DNA from: Collinsella sp.
GTDB lineage: Bacteria > Actinomycetota > Coriobacteriia > Coriobacteriales > Coriobacteriaceae
Direction of reading: 5' to 3'
DNA length: 9,340 bases
Assembly (NCBI GenBank): GCA_019424965.1
Contig: JAHYYL010000049.1
Coordinates: 1-9,340 of the forward strand
Shown here: one piece after another, positions 1 through 6,541 of the stretch
Layout of the letters: the number at the start of each line of letters is the position of its first letter
How positions within the stretch are numbered: position 1 is the stretch's first letter
Position numbers and translations under genes: made by a program
The notes under the pieces: model-generated
What the model saw: the letters and a program-made list of their open reading frames with translations, nothing else
The model's database searches: none
Told to the model about the DNA's origin: nothing

Positions 1-1
1 C

Positions 2-166
2 ATGGTGCTCTCGGACGGCGGGCTTCATCGAAGCCTGCTGTGGTGGAAACGCGGCGCGATGCAGTTTGCCAACGGTTTTGCCAACGGCTTCATGTTCGCA
101 CTCGTGTCGGTTTGGTTTGCGAGCTGCTCGCAGCGTGCCATGCTTTCGCCGTACGGAATGTACTAA
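2..166 (+). CDS. Possible 3' end of an unrecognised gene entering from the left edge
   Basis: This frame is open from the window edge to a TAA at 164-166 (54 codons visible). Its third codon positions are mostly G or C, as in the genes downstream, and this is the main reason to consider it coding. The visible tail has a basic stretch (WWKR) followed by a hydrophobic segment of about 18 residues (around FMFALVSVWFA), which could be one membrane helix, and it ends in YGMY. An in-frame 12-nt tandem repeat (65-88) gives FANGFANG. I recognise no family, and it does not resemble the end of HrcA, GrpE or HemW, which often lie near dnaJ. The ATG at 2-4 is probably internal if the gene is real. Frames 1 and 3 and the minus strand are also open over much of this short stretch, so the call is weak. 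Confidence 0.28.
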   Translation: MVLSDGGLHRSLLWWKRGAMQFANGFANGFMFALVSVWFASCSQRAMLSPYGMY

Positions 167-247
167 CATCAAACCCTCTGTTTGCGGCCGCCCCAGCTTG
201 GGTATAGGACGCACTGTGACAATAATGAAAGTCGGAAGGATTCGGTC

Positions 248-1396
248 GTGTCGGAAAATAGGGATTACTACGAGGTACTTGGCGTCGAAAAGGATGCCGA
301 CGCGCGGACGATTAAGCGCGCGTTTCTAAAGAAGGCCCGTACCGTACACCCGGACGTTTCGGACGACCCCGAGGCCGAGGCCAAGTTCAAAGAGCTCAAC
401 GAGGCATATTCCGTTCTTTCCGATGAGCAGAAGCGTGCAAACTACGACCGCTACGGCACCGCGGACGGCCCTGGTGGTTCGGGCTATGTCGATATCAACG
501 ATATCTTTGGTGGCATGGGCATGGACGACCTGTTCTCGTCGTTCTTTGGCGGCGGTGCCGGCGGTGGCGCCCGCAGCCGTCGTGAGCGTCGTCGCGGACG
601 TGACATGGCCATCTCCCTTTCGGTGACGCTCGAGGAGGCGGCGCTCGGTTGCAAAAAGACGATCAGCTATGATCGCCTTGCTCCTTGCGAGGACTGCAAC
701 GGTACCGGTAGGGCCGAGGGTGCACAGGAAAAGCAGTGCAGTCGCTGCCACGGTACGGGCTACGTCACGACGGTTCAGCGATCGTTTTTGGGCCAGGTTC
801 AGTCTTCCTCGCCTTGCCCCGACTGCCATGGCGAGGGCACGGTTATCGACCATCCCTGCGAGACCTGCGACGGTCAGGGCCGCACGCCTTCGCACGAAAA
901 GATCGACATCGATATTCCCGCCGGCGTTTCGACCGGTCGCCAGCTGCGTGTGAGCGGCTTTGGCGAGGCCGGCCTTCGCGGCGAGCCTTCGGGCGACCTG
1001 ATTGTCAACGTGCGCGTTGCCGACCATGAGCGCTTTAAGCGCAACGGTGACGACCTGTACCTGGTGAGCGATATCTCGATTGCGCAGGCTGCGCTCGGCT
1101 GCGAGATCGAGGTCGAGGGCATTATGCCCGACGAGGTCGTTAAGGTGACGGTTCCCGCCGGCGCCCAGTACGGCGACACCGTGAGCGTCAATAATTACGG
1201 CATGCCGCGCATTGGCGGTGGCGGTTCGCGTGGCCGCCTGATCGTGCAACTGCGCGTGGTCGTTCCCACCAATCTTTCCAATAAGCAACGCGAGCTGCTC
1301 CGTGCTTTTGCCGATGAGATGGGCGATGACGTCGCTTCCGGTAAGAAGTCGGTGACCGACCGTATCAAGAGTGCCCTCGACGATATCCTCGATTAA
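248..1396 (+). CDS. dnaJ: Chaperone protein DnaJ (Hsp40 co-chaperone)
   Basis: Cytoplasmic co-chaperone that binds unfolded protein and stimulates the DnaK ATPase. The product is 382 aa, normal for full-length (type I) DnaJ. Seen in order: an N-terminal J domain with the HPD motif at residues 34-36; a Gly/Phe-rich linker around 75-107 (DIFGG, FFGGGAGGG); an Arg-rich patch at 109-118; four zinc-binding CxxCxGxG motifs starting at C147, C164, C190 and C204 (CEDCNGTG, CSRCHGTG, CPDCHGEG, CETCDGQG); then the C-terminal substrate-binding region. I chose the GTG at 248 because GGAAGGA at 234-240 precedes it by 7 nt and the protein then begins SENRDYYEVLGV, as in the family; an ATG at 182 would add 22 unrelated residues. 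No dnaK, grpE or hrcA is visible beside it, so this may be a second, DnaJ2-like copy. I saw no CIRCE or HAIR operator upstream; heat-shock control is not shown by the sequence. Confidence 0.96.
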   Translation: MSENRDYYEVLGVEKDADARTIKRAFLKKARTVHPDVSDDPEAEAKFKELNEAYSVLSDEQKRANYDRYGTADGPGGSGYVDINDIFGGMGMDDLFSSFFGGGAGGGARSRRERRRGRDMAISLSVTLEEAALGCKKTISYDRLAPCEDCNGTGRAEGAQEKQCSRCHGTGYVTTVQRSFLGQVQSSSPCPDCHGEGTVIDHPCETCDGQGRTPSHEKIDIDIPAGVSTGRQLRVSGFGEAGLRGEPSGDLIVNVRVADHERFKRNGDDLYLVSDISIAQAALGCEIEVEGIMPDEVVKVTVPAGAQYGDTVSVNNYGMPRIGGGGSRGRLIVQLRVVVPTNLSNKQRELLRAFADEMGDDVASGKKSVTDRIKSALDDILD

Positions 1397-1405
1397 GGAG
1401 CCCGC

Positions 1406-2698
1406 GTGCTCGCACCCCATATTTCCGTCGTCAACCTCGGCTGCCGTGTCAACCGGGTTGAGTCTGACCGTATCACTGCCGATCTTATGCGCCTGGGCTT
1501 TGCTATTGTGGAGCCCCAGGATGCCGATTTGATCGTCATTAACACCTGTGCCGTTACGGGCGAGGCCGAGGCCAAGACCCGTAAGGCCGTCCGTCATGCG
1601 CTGGCCCATCCAAATGAGCCCTATGTGCTCGTGACCGGTTGCGTGGTCAATTTGCATCCCGAGGAGCTGTTGGAGCTTTCGGATCGCGTGATCGCCGAGC
1701 CGTCCAAGATCGATGTCGCCGAACGTGTCTGCGAGGTGCTGGGCGTTGAGTCCGATAGCGTTCCCGCCTGCAGCGATGGCGAGGTGGTCGATGCGCTCGG
1801 TCGCTCTCGCCTGGGCGTGAAGATCCAGGACGGCTGCAACCATCGCTGCACCTATTGCATTGTGTGGAAGGCGCGCGGCCCCGAGCGCTCCGTGCCTGTC
1901 GAGTCCGTGCTTGAGCAGGTTCGCGAGGCCCAGGAGGCCGGCGTGCCCGAGGTGGTGCTGACCGGTGTGAACCTGGGTGCCTACGATGGCAAGAGCGCGA
2001 CCGACGAGCATGTCGAAATCGATGAGCTGCTCGAGGCCATCATGGAGCGCACGACTATTGCGCATGTGCGCATTTCCTCGGTCGAGCCCATGGATATCTC
2101 TGAGCGCCTTCTTAAGGTTATGGCGCGCTATCCGCAGCGTATCGCCCCGTTTTTGCACCTGCCCGTGCAGTCCGGCTGTACGGCGACCCTGCATCGCATG
2201 GGTCGTCCCTATAGTGCGGAGGCCTTTGAGGACACGGTGCGTATGATTCGCGCCAACTTGCCCCAGGCGTCTCTTTCGTGCGATGTCATCGTCGGTTTTC
2301 CTGGTGAGACGGACGAGGAGTTCGAGGAGTCGCTGGCGCTGTGCCGCCGTGTGGGTTTCTCGCGTATGCACGTGTTCCGCTACAGTAAGCGTCCCGGTAC
2401 CCTTGCTGCCGACATGCCCGACCAGGTGCCGCCCGAGGTTATGGCCGAGCGCAGCCGTCGTATGCGAGACACGGCGCAGGAGCTCGCTATCGCCGACGCT
2501 CGTCGTCGCGTGGGCACCGTTGAGCGCGCCGTGCTCGAGTATGGTGACAACCTGACGCTCGGTTCGTTCCATCATGCCCGTCTTGACGATACCTGTGGAC
2601 TTACAGCCCCGTGCCTGCTCGATGTTGCTATCATCGGAGTCGATGATTCCGGCTTGGTCCATGCGCGCAGGGAGGTCCATGGAAGCCTCGAAGATTAG
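1406..2698 (+). CDS. mtaB: tRNA (N6-L-threonylcarbamoyladenosine(37)-C2)-methylthiotransferase MtaB
   Basis: Radical-SAM methylthiotransferase that converts t6A37 to ms2t6A37 in tRNAs reading ANN codons, using SAM and two 4Fe-4S clusters. The 430-aa product has the three parts of the family. The N-terminal domain carries the auxiliary-cluster cysteines C13 (NLGCRVN), C48 (NTCAVT) and C79 (TGCVV). The radical-SAM core has CxxxCxxC at C144, C148 and C151 (DGCNHRCTYC). The C-terminal 55 or so residues fit a TRAM RNA-binding domain. NLGCRVN with a following Glu is typical of MtaB/YqeV; MiaB usually has a T-x-GCQMN form, and RimO is less similar. The GTG start lies 5 nt after GGAG at 1397-1400, which merges with the dnaJ stop (TAAGGAG). 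It begins 9 nt after dnaJ, and its last 20 nt overlap phoH, so translation of the three is probably coupled. Confidence 0.92.
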   Translation: MLAPHISVVNLGCRVNRVESDRITADLMRLGFAIVEPQDADLIVINTCAVTGEAEAKTRKAVRHALAHPNEPYVLVTGCVVNLHPEELLELSDRVIAEPSKIDVAERVCEVLGVESDSVPACSDGEVVDALGRSRLGVKIQDGCNHRCTYCIVWKARGPERSVPVESVLEQVREAQEAGVPEVVLTGVNLGAYDGKSATDEHVEIDELLEAIMERTTIAHVRISSVEPMDISERLLKVMARYPQRIAPFLHLPVQSGCTATLHRMGRPYSAEAFEDTVRMIRANLPQASLSCDVIVGFPGETDEEFEESLALCRRVGFSRMHVFRYSKRPGTLAADMPDQVPPEVMAERSRRMRDTAQELAIADARRRVGTVERAVLEYGDNLTLGSFHHARLDDTCGLTAPCLLDVAIIGVDDSGLVHARREVHGSLED

Positions 2699-3665
2699 AC
2701 TTACCGTTCCCGAGGGAGTTGATCCCTCGCGTGTTTTGGGCGCCGGCGACGGCGTCCTTCGTGCGCTCGAGAGCTTGGTTCGCGCTCACGTGGTCGCCCG
2801 TGGCGATAGCATCTCCGTGAGCGGTGACCCGGATGAGGTCGAACTCGTGGCTCGCTTTTTCGAACATGCTTTTCGCGAGGCGGCGGCCGGTCGTAGCCTG
2901 TCTGCCGACGATGTCTCGCGTTGCCTGGCCGTCTTGCGCGACGGCGAGCATGAGGCCACATCGCTTCGCGATGACGTGCTGCTTTCATACCGCGGTCGCG
3001 TCATTCGTCCCAAGACGCTTGGGCAAAAGCGCTATGTGGATGCCATTCGCTCGCATACCATCACCTTTGGCTTGGGTCCTGCCGGTACCGGTAAGACCTA
3101 TCTGGCCATGGCGCTCGCCGTTGCCGCGCTCAAGCGCCATGAGGTGGGCCGTTTGATCTTGACGCGTCCGGTTGTCGAAGCAGGGGAGAACCTGGGCTTT
3201 TTGCCTGGCACCCTCGAGGAAAAGATCGATCCGTACATGCGCCCGCTCTACGACGCCCTTTTTGACATGATGGATCGCGAGCGCACCGATGAGCTTATGG
3301 AGCGCGGCGTGATCGAGATTGCCCCGCTTGCCTATATGCGCGGTCGTACGCTGAGCGATGCTTTCGTGGTGCTCGACGAGGCGCAAAATACCACGCCCGA
3401 GCAGATGAAGATGTTCCTGACACGCCTTGGATTCAACTCCAAGTTCGTGATTACCGGCGACCTCAGCCAGCGCGACCTGGTGGGTCGTCGTGGTGGCTTG
3501 GCGGATGTCGAGCAGATTTTGGGCCGTGTCGACGATGTGGCGTTTGCACACCTGGAGCGCGCCGATGTGGTGCGCCATGCCCTGGTGGGTCGTATCGTCG
3601 AGGCATACGATGCTTATGATGACGTGCGTGAGCAGCGCTCGCGCGACCGAAAGGAGTCCCGTTGA
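2679..3665 (+). CDS. phoH: PhoH family ATPase (PhoH/YbeZ-like)
   Basis: A cytoplasmic P-loop ATPase of the PhoH/YbeZ type, thought to act with YbeY in RNA metabolism; its exact substrate is not settled. The 328-aa product has a small N-terminal domain (about 1-100), then RPKTLGQKRYVDAI leading into the Walker A motif GPAGTGKT at 133-140 and the Walker B motif VVLDEAQN at 230-237. An LTRPVVEAGENLGFLPG segment between them is typical of the family. The ATG at 2679 follows AGGGAGG (2669-2675) by 3 nt, a short but usable spacing, and overlaps the mtaB end by 20 nt. The frame stays open upstream to a start at 2574, but that would overlap mtaB by 125 nt and add residues unlike the family. Its TGA overlaps the ybeY start by 4 nt. 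The phoH-ybeY pairing is widely conserved and supports a joint role. Confidence 0.93.
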   Translation: MEASKIRLTVPEGVDPSRVLGAGDGVLRALESLVRAHVVARGDSISVSGDPDEVELVARFFEHAFREAAAGRSLSADDVSRCLAVLRDGEHEATSLRDDVLLSYRGRVIRPKTLGQKRYVDAIRSHTITFGLGPAGTGKTYLAMALAVAALKRHEVGRLILTRPVVEAGENLGFLPGTLEEKIDPYMRPLYDALFDMMDRERTDELMERGVIEIAPLAYMRGRTLSDAFVVLDEAQNTTPEQMKMFLTRLGFNSKFVITGDLSQRDLVGRRGGLADVEQILGRVDDVAFAHLERADVVRHALVGRIVEAYDAYDDVREQRSRDRKESR

Positions 3666-4171
3666 GTGTATTGATCAGCAACGATGCCGAGCTCGATACG
3701 CTGCTCGACGCGCAGGAAGTGGAGCACATCTGCGAGGTTGTGCTTGCCGCCGAGGGCGTTGAACGTGAAGTCGAGATTTCCCTTTCGTATGTCGACGAGG
3801 ACGAGATGCACGAGCTCAACCACGAGTGGCGTGGCATCGACCGCACCACCGATGTGCTCTCGTTTGAATGCGACTCGGCCTTTGACGAGGATATTCCCGC
3901 CGACGAGACGCTCGAGCTCGGCGATATCATCTTGGCCCCGCAGGTCATTGCCCGTCAGGCCCCCGGCTTTGGCAATAGCCCTGCCGACGAGTGCCGCCTG
4001 ATGCTCGTACACGGCATGCTGCACCTGCTGGGGTATGACCATATCGAGGACGACGAGGCCGAGGTCATGGAGGCCCGCGAGGACGCTATCCTGCGCGATC
4101 TGGCGCTCGAGCGCGGCGAGGACCCCAAACTCGTTCACGTCGGCCCCATCACCAATCATGCCCACGACTAG
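3662..4171 (+). CDS. ybeY: Endoribonuclease YbeY (16S rRNA 3'-end maturation factor)
   Basis: Metal-dependent single-strand endoribonuclease needed for 16S rRNA 3'-end maturation and 70S quality control. The 169-aa product is of normal length. It carries the family motif HGxLHLLGYDH with the three zinc-binding histidines H117, H121 and H127, and the conserved NHEWRGIDRTTDVLSFE segment (residues 53-69) that includes Arg57. The C-terminal 35 residues are charged and probably variable. I chose the TTG at 3662 because AAGGAG (3651-3656) lies 5 nt before it, and the overlap with the phoH stop (TTGA) fits stop-restart coupling; the next in-frame candidate, TTG at 3671, would lie too far from that site. 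The preceding phoH and the following era are also linked to RNA and ribosome maturation. The dgkA ribosome site overlaps this gene's TAG. Confidence 0.95.
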   Translation: MSVLISNDAELDTLLDAQEVEHICEVVLAAEGVEREVEISLSYVDEDEMHELNHEWRGIDRTTDVLSFECDSAFDEDIPADETLELGDIILAPQVIARQAPGFGNSPADECRLMLVHGMLHLLGYDHIEDDEAEVMEAREDAILRDLALERGEDPKLVHVGPITNHAHD

Positions 4172-4180
4172 GAGCCGCTT

Positions 4181-4558
4181 ATGATTCCCGGATCGAACAA
4201 GGACCATCCGTCCTTTTTAAAGTCGTTCTCCTACGCCATGGAGGGCTTCGTCACCGCCGTCAAGACCGAGCGCAACATTAAGGTCATGCTCGTAGCGGGC
4301 GTGTGCACCGTCATTGCCGGCTGCATCGTGGGGCTCGACATTGCCGAGTGGGCCACGATCATCATCTGCTGCGGCCTGGTGATTCACGGCGAGCTGTGCA
4401 ATACCGCCATGGAGGCCATTGTCGATCTGGCGACCCAGGAGCTCCATCCGCTGGCAAAACGCGCCAAGGACATCGCCGCCGCCTCGGTATACGTACTTTC
4501 AATCACCGCCGCGATTGTGGGCTTGCTGGTATTTGCCCACGCGCTCGGCTTTATTTAG
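4181..4558 (+). CDS. dgkA: DgkA family lipid kinase (probable undecaprenol/diacylglycerol kinase)
   Basis: Small membrane kinase that phosphorylates a lipid alcohol with ATP. The 125-aa product fits the family's 120-130 aa. An N-terminal amphipathic part (SFSYAMEGF) is followed by three hydrophobic segments at about 34-51, 57-75 and 100-122. The active-site signature is clear: GELCNTAMEAIVD (E71, N74, E78, D82) and RAKDIAAASVYVL (K96, D97). In Gram-positive bacteria the homologue mainly phosphorylates undecaprenol for cell-wall carrier recycling, while in E. coli it acts on diacylglycerol; the former is my inference here from the likely lineage. AGGAG (4170-4174) lies 6 nt before the ATG. The gene sits between ybeY and era, as in many Firmicutes, but without the usual neighbour cdd. 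Confidence 0.92.
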   Translation: MIPGSNKDHPSFLKSFSYAMEGFVTAVKTERNIKVMLVAGVCTVIAGCIVGLDIAEWATIIICCGLVIHGELCNTAMEAIVDLATQELHPLAKRAKDIAAASVYVLSITAAIVGLLVFAHALGFI

Positions 4559-4570
4559 AAAGGGATTCCC

Positions 4571-5638
4571 ATGTCCGACAATATGCAGCCTATCGATGAA
4601 ATTTTGGACGACGAGTCCCCGGATGCTAAGGCGACCGAGGCCTATGAGGAAGTCGAGGAGTTCGACCCGTTTGAGGGCATGAGCGACGAGGATCTCGACG
4701 CCCTGTGCGACGAGGACGACAGCCTCGCGGGCTTTGGCGACGTTGAGCCCGGTTTCCGCAGTGGCTTCGTGGCCTTGGTCGGCCGCCCCAACGCCGGTAA
4801 ATCAACGCTGCTCAACGCCTGCTATGGCAAAAAGGTCGCCATCACCTCGCCGGTGGCCCAGACGACCCGCCGCCGCATGCGCGCCGTCGTCAACCGCCCC
4901 GGCTACCAGCTGGTCTTTGTCGATACCCCGGGTATCCACAAGCCCAAGGACGGTCTAGGGTCCGAGCTCAACAAGAGCGCGCTGTTCGAGCTGAACGATG
5001 TCGATGTCGTCGCGTTTTTGATTGATGCCACCAAGCCGATCGGCAGGGGAGACGCCTGGGTTGCCGAGCGCGTCAGATGCGCCCGTTGCAAGAAGGTCCT
5101 GGTGCTTACCAAGGCCGATGAGGCCGACCCCGCACAGGTCATGGAGCAGCTTAAGGCTGCCCACGAGCTCATGGAATATGACGACGAGATCGTGACGTCG
5201 TCGGTCAAGAACTTCAACGTCGATGCCTTCACCGAGACCGTTGCGCACTTTTTGCCCGAGGGTCCGCGTTGGTTCCCCGAGGACATGGGTACCGACGCTT
5301 CCGATGAGACGCTCGTTGCCGAGTTTGTGCGCGAGAAGGTCTTGCGCCGCACCCGTGATGAGATCCCGCACTCCGTGGGCGTGATTTGCGATGCGCTTGA
5401 GCAGACCAAGAAGGTGCTGCGCGTGCACGCCACCATTTACGTCGAGCGCGAGGGCCAAAAGGGCATCATCATCGGCAAGGGCGGCGAGATGATCAAACAT
5501 ATCGGCATCGACGCCCGTCGCGACCTTGAGCGCATCTTTGGCACCCAGGTCTTTTTGGAGCTGGACGTGAAGGCCAAGGCCGGCTGGCGTGACGACGAGG
5601 CCCAGATTCGCCGCTTTGGCTATAACGCCGAGGATTAG
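4571..5638 (+). CDS. era: GTPase Era, with an acidic N-terminal extension
   Basis: Ras-like GTPase that binds the 3' end of 16S rRNA through a KH domain and helps assemble the 30S subunit. The GTPase domain shows G1 GRPNAGKS (71-78), a G2 threonine region QTTRRR (97-102), G3 DTPG (118-121), G4 TKAD (180-183) and G5 SSV (210-212). The KH domain has GKGG at 302-305 (GIIIGKGGEMIKHIG). At 355 aa it is about 50 residues longer than E. coli Era (301 aa). The excess lies in residues 1-60, which contain 24 Asp/Glu and only one Lys/Arg and look disordered. The ATG at 4571 follows AAAGGGA (4559-4565) by 5 nt. An internal ATG at 4679 (Met37) has GAGGG only 1 nt away and is less likely. G4 reads TKxD instead of NKxD, a variant that I recall from other actinobacterial Era proteins. 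Confidence 0.96.
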   Translation: MSDNMQPIDEILDDESPDAKATEAYEEVEEFDPFEGMSDEDLDALCDEDDSLAGFGDVEPGFRSGFVALVGRPNAGKSTLLNACYGKKVAITSPVAQTTRRRMRAVVNRPGYQLVFVDTPGIHKPKDGLGSELNKSALFELNDVDVVAFLIDATKPIGRGDAWVAERVRCARCKKVLVLTKADEADPAQVMEQLKAAHELMEYDDEIVTSSVKNFNVDAFTETVAHFLPEGPRWFPEDMGTDASDETLVAEFVREKVLRRTRDEIPHSVGVICDALEQTKKVLRVHATIYVEREGQKGIIIGKGGEMIKHIGIDARRDLERIFGTQVFLELDVKAKAGWRDDEAQIRRFGYNAED

Positions 5639-5653
5639 GGACACGCGGCGCGA

Positions 5654-6406
5654 ATGGCAGGTTCTCGTACATATCGCACGAAAGTGCTCGTGCTCGATAA
5701 GACGAAGCTCAAAGAGACGGACCTGATCCTGACGATGCTTGACGAGCGGGGTCGGCAGGTTCGTGCCGTGGCAAAGGGCGCCCGCAAACCCGGTGGACGC
5801 CTGGCTGCGCGCTGCGAGATGTTCTGTACCGTCGATATGCTGCTTGCGCATGGACGGTCGCTCGACGTGGTTTCCCAGGCCGAGCTTATGGAGGCGCCGC
5901 TCGGCGCTGCTCCCGATTACGAGATGACATGCGCCGCAAGCGCGATCGCCGAGGTCGCGCGCGTGTGCTCGTTCGAGGACGCCGAGGACCCGTTTACCTT
6001 TGCCATCACGCAGCGGGCGCTCACACTTGTCGGCAGCGGGCTCGACGCGGCACATATGGACCTGCTCGTGGCGGCCTTTGTCTTTAAATTGCTGTCGCAC
6101 GTTGGCTACCGACCCGATTTTTCGGCATGCGTGCTGTGCGGAGACCCGATGCTGTCGTACTTTTCGCCCCAGGCGGGCGGCCTCATGTGCGGGTCGTGCG
6201 CGTCGAGCGTGCCCGGTGCCGAGCTGGTGTCGACCGGTGAGGTCGCATGGCTGCGCGCCCTCATGTCCATGACCTTCGATGCGCTTATGGCCGAGAGGGT
6301 CGACCCCCATACCGCTGCCTTTTTGCTGGGGCTTTCGCACGTGTGGGCTGCGACGCACACCGACCAGCGCCTCCGTGCGATGGAATTCATGTTGGGTCGG
6401 CGATGA
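5654..6406 (+). CDS. recO: DNA repair protein RecO
   Basis: Recombination mediator that, with RecR and RecF, loads RecA onto SSB-coated single-stranded DNA and anneals strands. The 250-aa product matches the family length. It starts with the OB-fold segment TYRTKVLVLDKTKLKETDLI and a following GARKPGGRL stretch, continues with a helical region, and carries a four-cysteine zinc site C159/C162/C179/C182 (CVLCG and CGSC). The start is less certain than for the neighbours: only AGGGA at 5637-5641, on the era stop, is seen, 12 nt before the ATG at 5654. Reinitiation after era (15-nt gap) probably helps. It appears to be the last gene of the dnaJ-recO run. era-recO adjacency is common in bacteria. 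Confidence 0.94.
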   Translation: MAGSRTYRTKVLVLDKTKLKETDLILTMLDERGRQVRAVAKGARKPGGRLAARCEMFCTVDMLLAHGRSLDVVSQAELMEAPLGAAPDYEMTCAASAIAEVARVCSFEDAEDPFTFAITQRALTLVGSGLDAAHMDLLVAAFVFKLLSHVGYRPDFSACVLCGDPMLSYFSPQAGGLMCGSCASSVPGAELVSTGEVAWLRALMSMTFDALMAERVDPHTAAFLLGLSHVWAATHTDQRLRAMEFMLGRR

Positions 6407-6427
6407 TGCGCAGGCGCGGGCTGCTTG

Positions 6428-6436
6428 TGGTAACAT
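6428..6436 (+). promoter_or_regulatory. Candidate extended -10 promoter for rpsO
   Basis: TGGTAACAT fits an extended -10 element (TGnTAnnnT) and lies 22 nt after the recO stop. No good -35 box is seen at the expected distance, as is usual for extended -10 promoters. Transcription would start near 6443, giving a leader of about 100 nt before rpsO. A dyad (TACCGA/TTGGTA, 6436-6451) spans the predicted start. This is pattern-based only. Confidence 0.33.
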
Positions 6437-6444
6437 ACCGACCT

Positions 6445-6541
6445 GTTGGTACCTCGACCTTGGATGCTCGCTCCACCGGCGGCTTCCCAGTCCGAGGCGA
6501 ATAGCGTCGCCCGCGGGCGACAAGAAACGAAAGGTGAAACA
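6445..6541 (+). promoter_or_regulatory. Structured leader of rpsO, possible S15 autoregulatory site
   Basis: This non-coding stretch before rpsO can form several helices. CCTCG (6452-6456) can pair with CGAGG (6493-6497), and TGGA (6461-6464) with TCCA (6472-6475). Closest to the gene is a 16-nt perfect palindrome at 6506-6521 (arms GTCGCC and GGCGAC). Its left arm, TCGCC (6507-6511), can instead pair with GGCGA at 6496-6500, giving a competing hairpin. The ribosome site AAAGGTG (6530-6536) follows 8 nt after the palindrome. S15 represses its own mRNA through structured leaders in several bacterial groups, with different RNA shapes. The pairings are read from the sequence; regulation by S15 is inference. 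Confidence 0.42.

Noticed and set aside
95..122. CIRCE-like half-site (TTCGCACTC) upstream of dnaJ
   Set aside because: It is close to TTAGCACTC, but no GAGTGCTAA half follows after 9 nt; the nearest GAG is 17 nt away and does not continue correctly.
1..169. Divergent minus-strand gene starting at 169 and leaving the window to the left
   Set aside because: The frame is open (about 56 codons) with a weak AGAGGG upstream, but the product looks like random His/Arg-rich shadow sequence and the + strand frame has better codon use.
181..208. Promoter before dnaJ (TTTGCG, 16 nt, TATAGG)
   Set aside because: The -35 match is poor and nothing else supports it; it is only a possibility.
182..247. ATG at 182 as the dnaJ start (404 aa)
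   Set aside because: The 22 extra residues do not resemble DnaJ, and the GTG at 248 has a good ribosome site and gives the family N-terminus.
326..2680. A 784-codon minus-strand open frame antisense to dnaJ and mtaB
   Set aside because: It mirrors the codon bias of two clearly recognised + strand genes, its product is rich in His, Arg, Ala and Gly with no recognisable domain, and it has no supporting context.
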